Source of the DNA: Methylobacterium sp. E-045
GTDB lineage: Bacteria; Pseudomonadota; Alphaproteobacteria; Rhizobiales; Beijerinckiaceae
Length of the DNA: 64,000 nucleotides
Direction: 5' to 3'
Assembly: GCF_022829685.1 (NCBI RefSeq)
Contig: NZ_JAKSYE010000134.1
Coordinates: forward strand, 62,001 to 126,000
The notes beneath the pieces were generated by a model that saw only the letters and a program-made list of their open reading frames with translations, was not told the DNA's origin and ran no database searches. Each line of letters opens with the position of its first letter. Positions within the stretch are counted from its first letter, which is position 1. The position numbers and the translations under genes were made by a program. Below are positions 48,231 to 59,600 of the stretch, one piece after another.

Positions 48231-48405
48231 CGGGGCGGTCCTATCGCTGGCGGGGCGGCAGCCCTTGCGCGTCAACGCCGCCGGGCGCGGGCGGTGCCTC
48301 GGCCCGATAGGGGAACACCGGCGCCGGATCGGCCTTGTCGCCATGTCCCCCGAGGCGGGCACGCCCGTCAGAGACCATCCTTCACCTCAACCGGAGTGCC
48401 AGATC

Positions 48406-49422
48406 ATGGTCGCCGTGAACCGCAGCATCGTCCTCGCCTCCCGTCCGCACGGAGAGCCGACCGCCGCGCATTTCCGCCTCGAGGAGAGCCACACTCCGGC
48501 GCCGGGGGAGGGGGAGGTGCTGCTGCGCAACCGCATCCTCTCCCTCGATCCCTACATGCGGGGGCGCATGAGCGCGGCGAAATCCTATGCCGAGCCCGTC
48601 GCCATCGGCGCCACCATGGTCGGGGCCACCGTGTCGGAGGTCGTCACCTCGCGGCATCCCGAGTTTCGCGAGGGCGACGTGGTCACCGGTTTCGGGGGCT
48701 GGCAGGACTTCGCCATCTACGATGGACGCGGCCTGCGCAAGCTCGATCCCGACGCCGCACCGGTCAGCACGGCCCTCGGCGTCCTCGGAATGCCGGGCAT
48801 GACCGCCTATACCGGCCTCCTCACCGTCGGGCGGCCGAAGGCGGGGGAGACCGTGGTGGTCGCCGCCGCCGCCGGGCCGGTGGGCTCCCTCGTCGGGCAG
48901 ATCGCCAAGCTGAAGGGCGCGCGCGCCGTCGGCATCGCCGGGGGACCGGAGAAATGCGCCTATCTCACCGACGTGCTCGGCTTCGACGCGGCGGTGGATC
49001 ATCGCACCGACGACCTGCCCGGCGCGCTCGCCGCCGCCTGCCCCGACGGGATCGACGTGTATTTCGAGAACGTTGGCGGCGCGGTGTTCGACGCGGTGCT
49101 GCCGCTCCTCAACGACTTCGCCCGCATCCCCGTCTGCGGGCTCGTCTCGGGCTACAGCCTCACCGAACTACCGCCGGGGCCGGACCGCAGCCCCGTCCTC
49201 ATGCGCGCCGTCCTGACGAAGCGCCTGACCCTGCGCGGCTTCATCGTGTGGGATTTCGCCGACCAGGAAGAGGAGTTCCTGAGCGAGGTCGGAACCTGGC
49301 TGCGTGAGGGACGCATCCAGCACCGGGAGGATATCGTCGACGGTCTCGAAGCCGCGCCGGAGGCCTTCATCGGGCTGCTGAAGGGCCGGAATTTCGGCAA
49401 GATGCTGGTGCGGATCGCGTGA
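48406..49422 (+). CDS. NADP-dependent oxidoreductase (CurA/YncB-like MDR)
   Basis: A 338-residue medium-chain dehydrogenase/reductase of the leukotriene B4 dehydrogenase/CurA branch, lacking zinc ligands. Landmarks are LSLDPYMRGRM near residue 45, GMTAYTGLL, the Rossmann segment GETVVVAAAAGPVGSLVGQI with GIAGGPEKCAYL, and IDVYFENVGG. It would reduce C=C bonds of enones with NADPH. Within the window it is the second ene-reductase-type enzyme after the OYE at 44732. GGAG lies 8 nt before the ATG. Confidence 0.9.
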   Translation: MVAVNRSIVLASRPHGEPTAAHFRLEESHTPAPGEGEVLLRNRILSLDPYMRGRMSAAKSYAEPVAIGATMVGATVSEVVTSRHPEFREGDVVTGFGGWQDFAIYDGRGLRKLDPDAAPVSTALGVLGMPGMTAYTGLLTVGRPKAGETVVVAAAAGPVGSLVGQIAKLKGARAVGIAGGPEKCAYLTDVLGFDAAVDHRTDDLPGALAAACPDGIDVYFENVGGAVFDAVLPLLNDFARIPVCGLVSGYSLTELPPGPDRSPVLMRAVLTKRLTLRGFIVWDFADQEEEFLSEVGTWLREGRIQHREDIVDGLEAAPEAFIGLLKGRNFGKMLVRIA

Positions 49423-49600
49423 GCGCCGGGCGCGCGATCCTTGCGCGCCAAAACGAACAAATGTAGAACATCGGGCTGTGATCGGTGGGGACAAATTCGA
49501 CCCGGCGATTGCCGCCCGGCGAGCCGAAGCTCATGAAGGGCAGACGAGACGGCCGGCAGGGTGAGCGGCCTTCGGTGAGATCGATCGAGAGGAGAGCGGC

Positions 49601-50170
49601 ATGGCCGGCAGCGTCAACAAGGTGATTTTGGTGGGCAATCTCGGGCGCGACCCCGAGACCCGGCGCCTCGCCTCCGGCGACCCCGTGGTCAACCTGCGCA
49701 TCGCCACGTCCGAGTCCTGGAAGGACAAGGCGTCGGGCGAGCGCAAGGAGAAGACCGAGTGGCACGCGGTCGTGATCTACAACGAGAACCTGGCCCGCGT
49801 CGCCGAGCAATACCTGCGCAAGGGCTCGAAGGTCTATATCGAGGGCCAGCTCCAGACCCGGAAATGGGCGGACCAGTCCGGCGTCGAGAAATACACCACC
49901 GAGGTGGTGCTCCAGCGCTTCCGCGGTGAACTGACGCTCCTCGACGGCCGCAGCGGCGGCGGCGGCGAGATGGGCGCCGACGACGAGGGTGGCGGCCAGA
50001 TCAGCCGCGGCGGCGATTACGGCGGTGGCCGTGGCGGAGATCGCGGCGGCGACAGGGGCGGCGATCGCGGCGGAGAGTATGGCGGTGCCCGCTCCTCCGG
50101 CGGAGAACGTCGTCCGGCCGCAAGCCCGTCGAAGCCCAACTACGACCTCGACGACGATATCCCGTTCTAG
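49601..50170 (+). CDS. ssb: single-stranded DNA-binding protein
   Basis: A 189-residue protein with an N-terminal OB fold (NKVILVGNLGRDPETRRLAS, KTEWHAVVIYNENLARVAEQ, YLRKGSKVYIEGQLQTRKWA), a Gly/Arg/Asp-rich linker made of GGDRGGDRGG-type repeats, and the acidic tail DDDIPF that recruits repair proteins. It coats single-stranded DNA in replication and repair. GAGGAGAG precedes the ATG. In many alphaproteobacteria ssb lies close to gyrA, as here (three genes apart). Confidence 0.95.
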   Translation: MAGSVNKVILVGNLGRDPETRRLASGDPVVNLRIATSESWKDKASGERKEKTEWHAVVIYNENLARVAEQYLRKGSKVYIEGQLQTRKWADQSGVEKYTTEVVLQRFRGELTLLDGRSGGGGEMGADDEGGGQISRGGDYGGGRGGDRGGDRGGDRGGEYGGARSSGGERRPAASPSKPNYDLDDDIPF

Positions 50171-50294
50171 GGATCTGCCGTTGCCCTCATCGGCTTCCGA
50201 CGGACGGGACACATGTCCTGAGCCGTCCTCTGCCCGGCCCGCTCAGAGGGCGGACCGGCGCGTGTTCCCGGACATTCGGGGACGGATATCAGGC

Positions 50295-50981
50295 TTAGAG
50301 CGTCTGCGATGAGGCCCGCACCATCTCCGAGGCGACATCCAAAAGGGTCTCCCCGGTGAGATCCGGCGCCTGCAGGGCCGGTGAGAAGGGCACGCCACGA
50401 GCGACATAGCCGGTCATGAGGCCGGCGATCCTGGCGCCGTGGAGATCCCACGGGTGGGTCGCGATCAGGGCCATCTCGCCCGGGGCAATCCCGGCGGCCC
50501 GTGCCGCATGGTGGTAGACCTCGGCGCGCGGCTTCGACAGCTTGACCTCCTCGACGGAGAGGACCCGCTCCACGAGCCCCTCCATGCCCGCCGCTGCGAG
50601 CAATCCCTTCGTGGTCGCGGCGGCGCCATTGCTCAGGGCGAAGACCCGGATGCCGGCCTCCGTGAGCCGCCGGAACGCGGCTTTGGCGTCCTCGTGCGGG
50701 GGCAGCGCCTTCATCATGGCGAGCAAGGCCGTCTTGTCCTCCGACGATGCGGAGAGGCCGTGCATGGCGAGCAGCTCGTCGAGGCACCCCGACAGCACGG
50801 ACTGGAAGGGCGCGAAGGTGCCGGTCGCCGCCAGGGCGAACATGTCGCGCAACCCGGCGGTGTAGAGGAAGTCCAGGGCGAGCGGCGGCAGGCCCATCGC
50901 CACCAGTGCGGGCCGCATCGGCTCCATGCTGAACACGGTGCCGATGATGTCGAAGGCCACGGCCTTCGGGCGAGTGAGCAT
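50295..50981 (-). CDS. haloacid dehalogenase type II-like HAD hydrolase
   Basis: A 228-residue HAD protein. The nucleophile Asp11 is in AFDIIGTVFSMEP, motif II is FALSNGAAAT, the Lys is in EEVKLSKPRAEVY, and the C-terminal acidic site is ALIATHPWDLHGARIAG. The FDxxGTxF form without a second Asp is that of 2-haloacid dehalogenases and not phosphatases. It may cleave halogens from 2-haloalkanoates, but many such proteins have other roles. The promoter side faces the YCII gene at 51107. Confidence 0.82.
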   Translation of the reverse strand: MLTRPKAVAFDIIGTVFSMEPMRPALVAMGLPPLALDFLYTAGLRDMFALAATGTFAPFQSVLSGCLDELLAMHGLSASSEDKTALLAMMKALPPHEDAKAAFRRLTEAGIRVFALSNGAAATTKGLLAAAGMEGLVERVLSVEEVKLSKPRAEVYHHAARAAGIAPGEMALIATHPWDLHGARIAGLMTGYVARGVPFSPALQAPDLTGETLLDVASEMVRASSQTL

Positions 50982-51106
50982 GACGGTTCCCCTCTCGGTG
51001 AGTGCGGCGGGATCGATGGCGTCGGGTAACCGGTCCCACTGTCTGCCGGTTCACACGCACCGCGTCTGCGTGCTTCCCTCGGCGCGATCTAGCAAGGGAG
51101 GAATCG

Positions 51107-51481
51107 ATGCGCGTCATGGTTCTGGTCAAGGCCACCACGGACAGCGAGGCGGGGATCATGCCGTCCCTCGATCTGCTCACCGCCATGGGCGAATTCAACG
51201 GGGAACTCGCCAGGGCCGGCATCCTGCTCGCCGGCGAGGGCCTGCATCCGTCCGCCAAGGGTAAGCGGGTCGGCTTCGACGGCGCCACCCGCACCGTGAG
51301 CGACGGCCCGTTCGCCTCCACCGGGGAACTGGTCGCCGGCTTCTGGCTCTGGCAGGTGACGGACATGGAGGAAGCGCTGGACTGGGTGAAGCGCTGTCCC
51401 AATCCGATGCCCGGCCCGAGCGAAATCGAGATCCGGCCGCTCTACGAGATGTCCGACTTCGCGGGCGTCGCGGAGGAGTGA
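51107..51481 (+). CDS. YCII/DGPF-domain protein
   Basis: A 124-residue protein with GGGAGGA before the ATG. The sequence VMVLVKATTDSEAGIMPS, LAGEGLHPSAKGKRVGF and TVSDGPFASTGELVAGFWLW contains the DGPF motif that names this family, a ferredoxin-like fold related to YciI. Members are often paired with ECF sigma factors; none is adjacent here. Role uncertain. Confidence 0.83.
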   Translation: MRVMVLVKATTDSEAGIMPSLDLLTAMGEFNGELARAGILLAGEGLHPSAKGKRVGFDGATRTVSDGPFASTGELVAGFWLWQVTDMEEALDWVKRCPNPMPGPSEIEIRPLYEMSDFAGVAEE

Positions 51482-51917
51482 GGGGCACGACGCTTCGCTT
51501 GGGGCATTTTGGTGTACCCGGAGCGACGCGGAGGGCGATCCGGAACCGGGGGCGGGACGGGCCGCGTCCACGTATCGTGACGGTTCGGCCGCTCCACGAC
51601 CTTCATCCGTAGGCCCGGGATCGGGTTCCACCGCCGCTCCGCTTGTCCGTGGAAGGGGGTGGAGACCGAACGGCCCCGCATTCTCTGACATCGCCGTCGC
51701 AAGCGCTTGCGGCGTCTGGGATTTGTCGATGTGGTCGCGACGTGTCCGGCGGTGGCGCGGCGGCATCGGATGGCGTATGGAGAAAGCCCGAGACAGGGCG
51801 TGACGCGGACGGCCTTTTCGAGGCCACGCGGAACGCCCCGCTCCCCACTTTCCCATGCGCCCGGCGCTCCATGCGGCCCCGGCCCGCCGGACCCGTCACA
51901 GGCAGAGATCGAAGACC
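51482..51917. other. intergenic region upstream of gyrA
   Basis: A 436-nt stretch between the DGPF gene and gyrA. No gene, repeat or clear promoter hexamers were seen; it should contain the gyrA promoter. Confidence 0.5.
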
Positions 51918-54674
<2,757 letters not shown>

Positions 54675-55120
54675 CGGAAACTTTATTCAGAATAATCTTG
54701 GCTCGACCGAGTTCAGTCCAAGACCTTGCCTTCCGAATGCCGGTCCTGTGCAACACTCGGCCGGCATTCCCGTTTCGGCGGCTGGTCTTCGGTGTTGCAG
54801 ACAAGTCATATCCGGCGCGGAGACTCACGGCTAAGTTCGCTCTTCGGAGACATATCGCTCCCGTATCCGTGCCGTTTCGAACCAGACGTTCGGCATGGAT
54901 ACCGGAGTCGCGAAAAAGCTCTGACGGACAAGCACGTCGTTCCGCGGATTCATCAACCGGACGTCGTCGACCAAACTTCGAAGACCGAAACTTCGGGCGG
55001 GCGCTCCAACGGGGCCTCCGCCCTTTTTCGTACCGCGCCGATGCCGGGAGGCTCGGCCCCCGGGCCGGGATGGTCGCGGGCGGTTCCGTTTCGAGGCGAA
55101 ATGCTCTACGCCCACCGGTA
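54675..55120. other. intergenic region between gyrA and coaD
   Basis: A 446-nt stretch. The coaD frame is open through it but its translation is not conserved-looking. No terminator with a T tract, repeat or small gene was recognised. Confidence 0.45.
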
Positions 55121-55621
55121 ATGATCCGCACCGCGCTCTACGCCGGCTCTTTCGACCCGGTCACGAACGGACACCTCGACGTCATCCGTCAGGCCTGCCG
55201 GCTCGTGCAGCACCTCGTGATCGCCATCGGCGTTCATCCGGGCAAGGCCCCCATGTTCTCGCCGGACGAGCGGGCCGACCTCCTGCGGGCGACCTGCGCG
55301 CCCCTCGCCGAGGCCGAAGGCGCCGCCCTCGACATCGTCACCTTCGACGATCTGGCGGTGTCCGCGGCCCGGCGCTCGGGCGCCAGCATCTTCATCCGCG
55401 GCCTGCGCGACGGCACGGATCTCGACTACGAGATGCAGCTCGCCGGCATGAACGGCGCCATGGCGCCGGAGGTGCAGACGGTGTTCCTGCCCGCCTCCAC
55501 GGGGGTTCGGCCGATCACCGCAACCCTGGTGCGCCAGATCGCGGCCATGGGGGGCGACGTCTCCCCCTTCGTCCCGCCCCTCGTGGCCGAACGGCTCGCC
55601 GCGCGCTTCGCGAAAGCCTGA
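55121..55621 (+). CDS. coaD: phosphopantetheine adenylyltransferase
   Basis: A 166-residue nucleotidyltransferase for the fourth step of CoA synthesis (4'-phosphopantetheine + ATP to dephospho-CoA). The N-terminus ALYAGSFDPVTNGHLDVI holds the SFDP and GH-type motifs, and RGLRDGTDLDYEMQLAGMN is the conserved phosphopantetheine region. The C-terminal ISS segment is changed to ITATLVRQIA. The ATG at 55121 is the family start. It is followed by a cyclophilin gene, the usual alphaproteobacterial order gyrA-coaD-ppi. Confidence 0.95.
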   Translation: MIRTALYAGSFDPVTNGHLDVIRQACRLVQHLVIAIGVHPGKAPMFSPDERADLLRATCAPLAEAEGAALDIVTFDDLAVSAARRSGASIFIRGLRDGTDLDYEMQLAGMNGAMAPEVQTVFLPASTGVRPITATLVRQIAAMGGDVSPFVPPLVAERLAARFAKA

Positions 55622-55665
55622 TCCCTTCCATCCACCTCCTTCAACGGACCGGAGACCGCTCCCTC

Positions 55666-56232
55666 ATGACTCATCGGACCCTCCATCGGCGGACCGCCGT
55701 CCTGTCCCTGGCCCTCGCCGCCATGATCGGGTTCGCCCCCGTGGCACGGGCGGCTGACGACAACACGGTCTATCTCGACACCAAGGACGGCCGCGTCACC
55801 ATCGAGCTGCGCCCGGACCTCGCCCCGCAGCACGTGGCCCAGCTCAAGACCCTCATCAAGAAGGGCTTCTACGACGGGCTGAAGTTCCACCGGGTCATGG
55901 ACGGGTTCATGGCCCAGACCGGCGACCCGAAGGGCAACGGCACCGGCGGCTCGTCCCTGCCGAACATCCCGGCCGAGTTCTCGCAATCCCCGTTCCGCCG
56001 CGGCACGCTGGGCATGGCCCGCTCGTCCGATCCGAACTCGGCGAACTCGCAGTTCTTCATCTGCCTCGGCGACGCGCCGTTCCTGAACGGCCAGTACACC
56101 GTGATCGGGCTGGTCTCCTCGGGCATGGAGGCCGTGGACAAGATCAAGAAAGCGGCCAAGGACGCTCCGGGCGGCGCGGTCCAGAACCCGGACAAGATCG
56201 TGAAGATGCAGATGGCCCAAGGCGCTAAATGA
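55666..56232 (+). CDS. periplasmic peptidylprolyl isomerase (cyclophilin)
   Basis: A 188-residue cyclophilin with a Sec signal peptide (VLSLALAAMIGFAPVARA). The active-site landmarks are FHRVMDGFMAQTGDP (Arg-Phe-Phe-equivalent region), LGMARSSDPNSANSQFFICL and FLNGQYTVIGLVSSG. It would speed proline isomerisation of exported proteins. It is the first of three tightly linked genes; its stop codon overlaps the first unit of a triple 17-bp repeat. Confidence 0.93.
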   Translation: MTHRTLHRRTAVLSLALAAMIGFAPVARAADDNTVYLDTKDGRVTIELRPDLAPQHVAQLKTLIKKGFYDGLKFHRVMDGFMAQTGDPKGNGTGGSSLPNIPAEFSQSPFRRGTLGMARSSDPNSANSQFFICLGDAPFLNGQYTVIGLVSSGMEAVDKIKKAAKDAPGGAVQNPDKIVKMQMAQGAK

Positions 56233-56277
56233 GCGGAGCCGCCAAATGACCGGAGGCGCGAAATGACCGGAGCCGCG
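56227..56277 (+). repeat. three tandem 17-bp units carrying start codons
   Basis: Units AAATGAGCGGAGCCGCC, AAATGACCGGAGGCGCG and AAATGACCGGAGCCGCG lie head to tail. Each holds an ATG and a GGAG. Because 17 is not a multiple of three, the three ATGs fall in different frames; only the third (56263) opens the downstream gene. Confidence 0.85.
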
Positions 56278-56757
56278 ACAGGGGGGCGCCCGATGCGCCT
56301 CGCCGTCGCCGCGTCGGCGGTCGCGATCGGAGCAGCCTTGACCGGCACCGCCATTGCGGGAGCCGGACTGCCGCCGACGCTGCCCGAGACCCTGCGGGTC
56401 ACGGTGCAGGCGCCGGAGGGCGGCATCGCCGCGAGCCCGGCCGATACGCTCCAGGAGCTCTATCCGAGGCTCGCCGCCTGCTGGGAGGTACCGCAGGGCC
56501 TCGCCGGTTTCCCGCGCACCGAGATCACCGCCCGCTTCGCCCTACGACGGGACGGGTCCGTCATCGGCGAGCCGCGCATCACCTTCACGATGCAGAATGC
56601 CGATCGGCGCGGCAGGGACATCCTGACCCGCTCAACCCTCGACGCGATCCGGCGCTGCACGCCGGTCGCGATCACGCCGGCGCTCGGCGCCGCCATCGCG
56701 GGGCGTCCCATCGCCCTGCGATTCCTCTACCAAGGTCCCAAGGGACAAGGAGTCTGA
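56263..56757 (+). CDS. exported hypothetical protein (TonB/TolA C-terminal-like)
   Basis: A 164-residue protein with a signal peptide (LAVAASAVAIGAALTGTAIA). The mature part (LYPRLAACWEVPQGLAGFPR, TEITARFALRRDGSVIGEPR, DILTRSTLDAIRRCTPVAIT) resembles the C-terminal fold of TonB/TolA-type proteins: a Cys-containing helix, strand pair with -R-DG-V, then a helix before a second Cys. The two Cys may pair. It lies between two cyclophilin genes, so it could take part in envelope assembly. The ATG at 56263 sits in the third repeat unit; an ATG at 56293 is a possible alternative. Confidence 0.7.
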   Translation: MTGAATGGRPMRLAVAASAVAIGAALTGTAIAGAGLPPTLPETLRVTVQAPEGGIAASPADTLQELYPRLAACWEVPQGLAGFPRTEITARFALRRDGSVIGEPRITFTMQNADRRGRDILTRSTLDAIRRCTPVAITPALGAAIAGRPIALRFLYQGPKGQGV

Positions 56758-56760
56758 CCC

Positions 56761-57219
56761 ATGGCCGATACCGAGACCATCATCCTCGAAACCACCAAGG
56801 GCCGCATCGTCATCGGGCTGCGCCCGGACCTCGCCCCCAACCATGTCGAGCGCCTCAAGACGCTCGCCGGGCAGGGCTTCTATGACGGCGTTCCGTTCCA
56901 CCGCGTCATCGACGGGTTCATGGCCCAGACCGGAGACCCGACGGGCACCGGCTCGGGCGGTTCCGACCTGCCCGACCTGAAGGCGGAGTTCAACGACGAG
57001 CCGCATGTGCGCGGCACCTGCTCCATGGCCCGCACCAACTTCCCGCATTCGGCCAATTCGCAGTTCTTCCTCTGCTTCGGCGATGCCCGCTTCCTCGACA
57101 AGCAGTACACCGTCTGGGGCAAGGTGACCGAAGGCATGGACGTGGTGGACAGCCTCAACAAGGGCGAGCCGCCGCGCTCGCCGGACAAGATCGTCAAGGC
57201 CACGGTCGGCGCCGCCTGA
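56761..57219 (+). CDS. ppiB: cytoplasmic peptidylprolyl isomerase (cyclophilin)
   Basis: A 152-residue cyclophilin without signal peptide. VPFHRVIDGFMAQTGDPTGT, CSMARTNFPHSANSQFFLCF and FLDKQYTVWGKVTEGMDVVD are the PpiB active-site segments. It begins 3 nt after the stop of the upstream envelope protein gene. Exported and cytoplasmic cyclophilins in one operon, as here, are common in alphaproteobacteria. A strong terminator follows. Confidence 0.93.
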   Translation: MADTETIILETTKGRIVIGLRPDLAPNHVERLKTLAGQGFYDGVPFHRVIDGFMAQTGDPTGTGSGGSDLPDLKAEFNDEPHVRGTCSMARTNFPHSANSQFFLCFGDARFLDKQYTVWGKVTEGMDVVDSLNKGEPPRSPDKIVKATVGAA

Positions 57220-57240
57220 ACCGACACGCCCGTCACCGAA

Positions 57241-57275
57241 AAGGGCGTCCGCGCGTGACCCGCGCGGACGCCCTT
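57241..57275 (+). terminator. rho-independent terminator after the cyclophilin operon
   Basis: AAGGGCGTCCGCGCG and its complement form a perfect 15-bp stem around TGACC, followed by TTTCTCGTTT. Confidence 0.88.
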
Positions 57276-57299
57276 TCTCGTTTGGACACCTCGCTCTCG

Positions 57300-57335
57300 C
57301 GCGTTACATGAAAACCGCTGTTTTCCTGTAACGCG
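57300..57335. promoter_or_regulatory. 36-bp palindrome before the nucleotidyltransferase gene
   Basis: CGCGTTACA (57300-57308) pairs with TGTAACGCG (57327-57335), and inside it GAAAAC (57310-57315) pairs with GTTTTC (57320-57325) around CGCT. The only mismatch is one T/C pair between the two arm segments. It ends 12 nt before the start codon, so it could be an operator or an mRNA hairpin hiding the ribosome binding site. Confidence 0.7.
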
Positions 57336-57347
57336 CGGATACGAGCC

Positions 57348-58436
57348 ATGCCGTCCATCGATGCCGCCGCGCAGACGGTGTTCGCCGATCTCAATCAGCG
57401 TTGCGCCGATGCTGAGTTCGACCGCGACTTTCCCGAGAACGGCAAGTTCATCAGGCGCACCATCAAGGCGCGCGAATACTGGTATTATCAGGGCTACGAT
57501 GCCGCCACCGGTACGAAGTCGAATCGCTATGTCGGCACGGTGGCGGATGCCGAGACGACACGGCGGGTCGAGGCCCATGACCGCCAGCGGATCGACTACC
57601 GCACACGCATCGACGCGGTTCGCATGTTGCGAAGCGCAGGGTTTCCGGCGGCGGACGCGCTGACGGGTCGGGTCGTCGAACGGCTGGCGCAGGCAGGCTT
57701 CTTTCGCCTGCGCGGCGTTCTGGTGGGCACGGTCGCGTTCCAGACCTTTCCGGGCCTCGTCGGAGAGCGCCCGACGAGGGCGCTCAGGACCGGCGACATC
57801 GATCTCGCCCAGGATTACGGCATCTCGGTCGCGATCGGAGAGAGTATGTCTCCCGTCCACGAGGAACTCCAGGCCGTGGATGCAAGCTTCCGGCCGGTGC
57901 CGAACCTGTCGCGACCGGACCACACGAGCGCGTTCGTGAACGCCAGCGGGTTTCGAGTCGAGTTTCTGGTCTCGAACCGCGGCTCCGACGAGGTGACCGG
58001 TGCGCCCGTCTGGATGCCGGCCCTCGGCGGCGTCAGCGCCCAGCCACTGCGCTACCTCGATTTCCTGATCAGGGACCCGGTCCGCTCGACACTCCTCTAT
58101 GCCGGTGGGATCTCCGTCACGGTGCCGGCTCCCGAGCGCTACGCCGTCCACAAACTCATCGTGGCGAACGAGCGGACCGAGCGTGAGAAACAGGCGAAGG
58201 ACCTCACTCAGGCGGGCTTCCTGATCGAAGCCCTGGCCCGGACCCAGCCCGTCGCCCTGGCGGATTCCTGGATCGAGGCGTGGAACCGAGGTCCGTCCTG
58301 GCGCCGTCATCTCGAGACCGGCCTCGCACGCCTCAATGAGGCCGGGCGCCTCAGCATCGCGCGAGCCGTGGGGGCACATGGCGCGATGCTCGGCTACGAC
58401 CCGACACGGGTCGGGTTTCCCGCATTCCCTCCGTAG
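57348..58436 (+). CDS. GSU2403-family nucleotidyltransferase-fold protein
   Basis: A 362-residue protein. An N-terminal helical region (FIRRTIKAREYWYYQGYDAA, then TKSNRYVGTVADAETTRRVE) is followed by a nucleotidyltransferase-type fold with RLRGVLVGTVAFQTFPGLVG, the acidic motif TGDIDLAQ and a late Lys segment APERYAVHKLIVANER. The architecture matches the GSU2403 family, related to AbiEii-like nucleotidyltransferases. The activity is not known; toxin-like or RNA-modifying roles have been proposed for the wider group. No partner gene is adjacent. A 36-bp palindrome lies immediately upstream. Confidence 0.78.
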   Translation: MPSIDAAAQTVFADLNQRCADAEFDRDFPENGKFIRRTIKAREYWYYQGYDAATGTKSNRYVGTVADAETTRRVEAHDRQRIDYRTRIDAVRMLRSAGFPAADALTGRVVERLAQAGFFRLRGVLVGTVAFQTFPGLVGERPTRALRTGDIDLAQDYGISVAIGESMSPVHEELQAVDASFRPVPNLSRPDHTSAFVNASGFRVEFLVSNRGSDEVTGAPVWMPALGGVSAQPLRYLDFLIRDPVRSTLLYAGGISVTVPAPERYAVHKLIVANERTEREKQAKDLTQAGFLIEALARTQPVALADSWIEAWNRGPSWRRHLETGLARLNEAGRLSIARAVGAHGAMLGYDPTRVGFPAFPP

Positions 58437-58480
58437 CGCCCTACGCACCCTTTTCTCTGCGTCGCGTCCCCGGCGTCGGT

Positions 58481-58909
58481 CTACCGCGCGTCAGCCATTG
58501 CGTCGCCCGTGTCGCCGGCCGCCTCGGTCGCGGTTCCCGGCGGGAGCACCACCACTTGAGTGCCGATCTCCACGCGGGCGTAGAGGTCGTTGGCGTCCTG
58601 ATCGATCATCCGAGTGCAGCCCGACGCGACGGCCTGGCCGATCGTGTCGGGTTCGAGGGTGCCGTGGATCCGGTATAGCGTGCCCCGGCCATCGCGCCGG
58701 AGATAGGCGGAATCAATCCGCGCCGTATCCGCTGCCTCCACCGAAAGGGGCTACGACGTCAGGGCGGCATAGTCGGTGGGGGAAGCGTCATTGCCCCGCC
58801 TCCGGGCGAGATCCACGTCGATGCCCGGTCCCACGACACAGCCGCCTAGGACGAGAAGAGTCGTCGCCTGTGTCAGGATGGTGCGGATCGACGAGAGGGG
58901 GAGGGTCAC
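58481..58909 (-). pseudogene. decayed L,D-transpeptidase gene
   Basis: From a GTG at 58909 the frame encodes a lipoprotein-type signal (TTLLVLGGCVVGPGIDVDLA) and stops at TAG (58751-58753) just after SPTDYAALTS. In the same frame after the stop, the C-terminal YkuD half resumes: RGTLYRIHGTLEPDTIG, VASGCTRMIDQDANDLYARV. Against the intact protein at 10544-11482, about 110 residues of the catalytic domain are missing between the two parts. So the gene carries both an internal deletion and a nonsense codon. The catalytic Cys segment survives, but the domain cannot fold normally. Confidence 0.78.
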
Positions 58910-59106
58910 GATCGCTGCAGGGAGAGGTCGTGCAGGCTCGGTCCCGTCCGGGTCGAGTCTATGGCCAGGCGTGGCCTCGGCCGTGGCCGATCCACATTGG
59001 CACCGGGGCATCGCTCGCCTCCGGCAGGCCTTCGTCATCGCCCGGTCCACACCACGGCGACGTGCCGCGCTCCGGCGAGAAGTCTCCGCGCGCGCGTGAC
59101 GCGGCG

Positions 59107-59346
59107 CTAGCGGATCAACCATGTCCCGGTATAGGCGAGCGCCGCCAGATAGACGGCCTGACCGTCCTCGTCCGTCACCAGGACCGTGATCGCCTGGCGC
59201 TCGCCATCCTGCGGCACTTCGTCGGCGGCGACGGCGGGAAGCAACCTCTTGGCCTCGAGGACGGCGGCTTGCAGGTCGGCGCAGTGAACGCCCTCTTCGT
59301 CCCGCTCGTTACGGCCGTCGTTGATATCGAAGTAGTAGCGAGGCAC
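59107..59346 (-). CDS. DUF6894 family protein
   Basis: A GTG at 59346 gives 79 residues beginning PRYYFDINDGRNERDEEGVH, followed by LQAAVLEAKRLLPAVAADEV and QAITVLVTDEDGQAVYLAAL. It is the third DUF6894 member in the window and the clearest. An upstream ATG at 59379 would add 11 residues without conservation. Function unknown. Confidence 0.78.
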   Translation of the reverse strand: MPRYYFDINDGRNERDEEGVHCADLQAAVLEAKRLLPAVAADEVPQDGERQAITVLVTDEDGQAVYLAALAYTGTWLIR

Positions 59347-59600
59347 AGCGCTCTCCGCGCGTCGAAGGCGGGAGCACATATCTGTCTCTCAGCGCGGAAG
59401 GCCGGGTAAGGACCGCGATCATTCAACCTTAAAGCGTCGGACCGGGAAAAGCACTCGCGAGCTCGGGGAATTTCTCGCACGGTCCTCAACCGGACGTTTC
59501 AGACCGCATCGACGTCTTCAAAAATCCCGGGGTCGCGGGTCGTTGTCCGGAACATCGACCCCGCTTCGGATCTCCGCCCTCGTCGGACGGCCCGGTCCGA

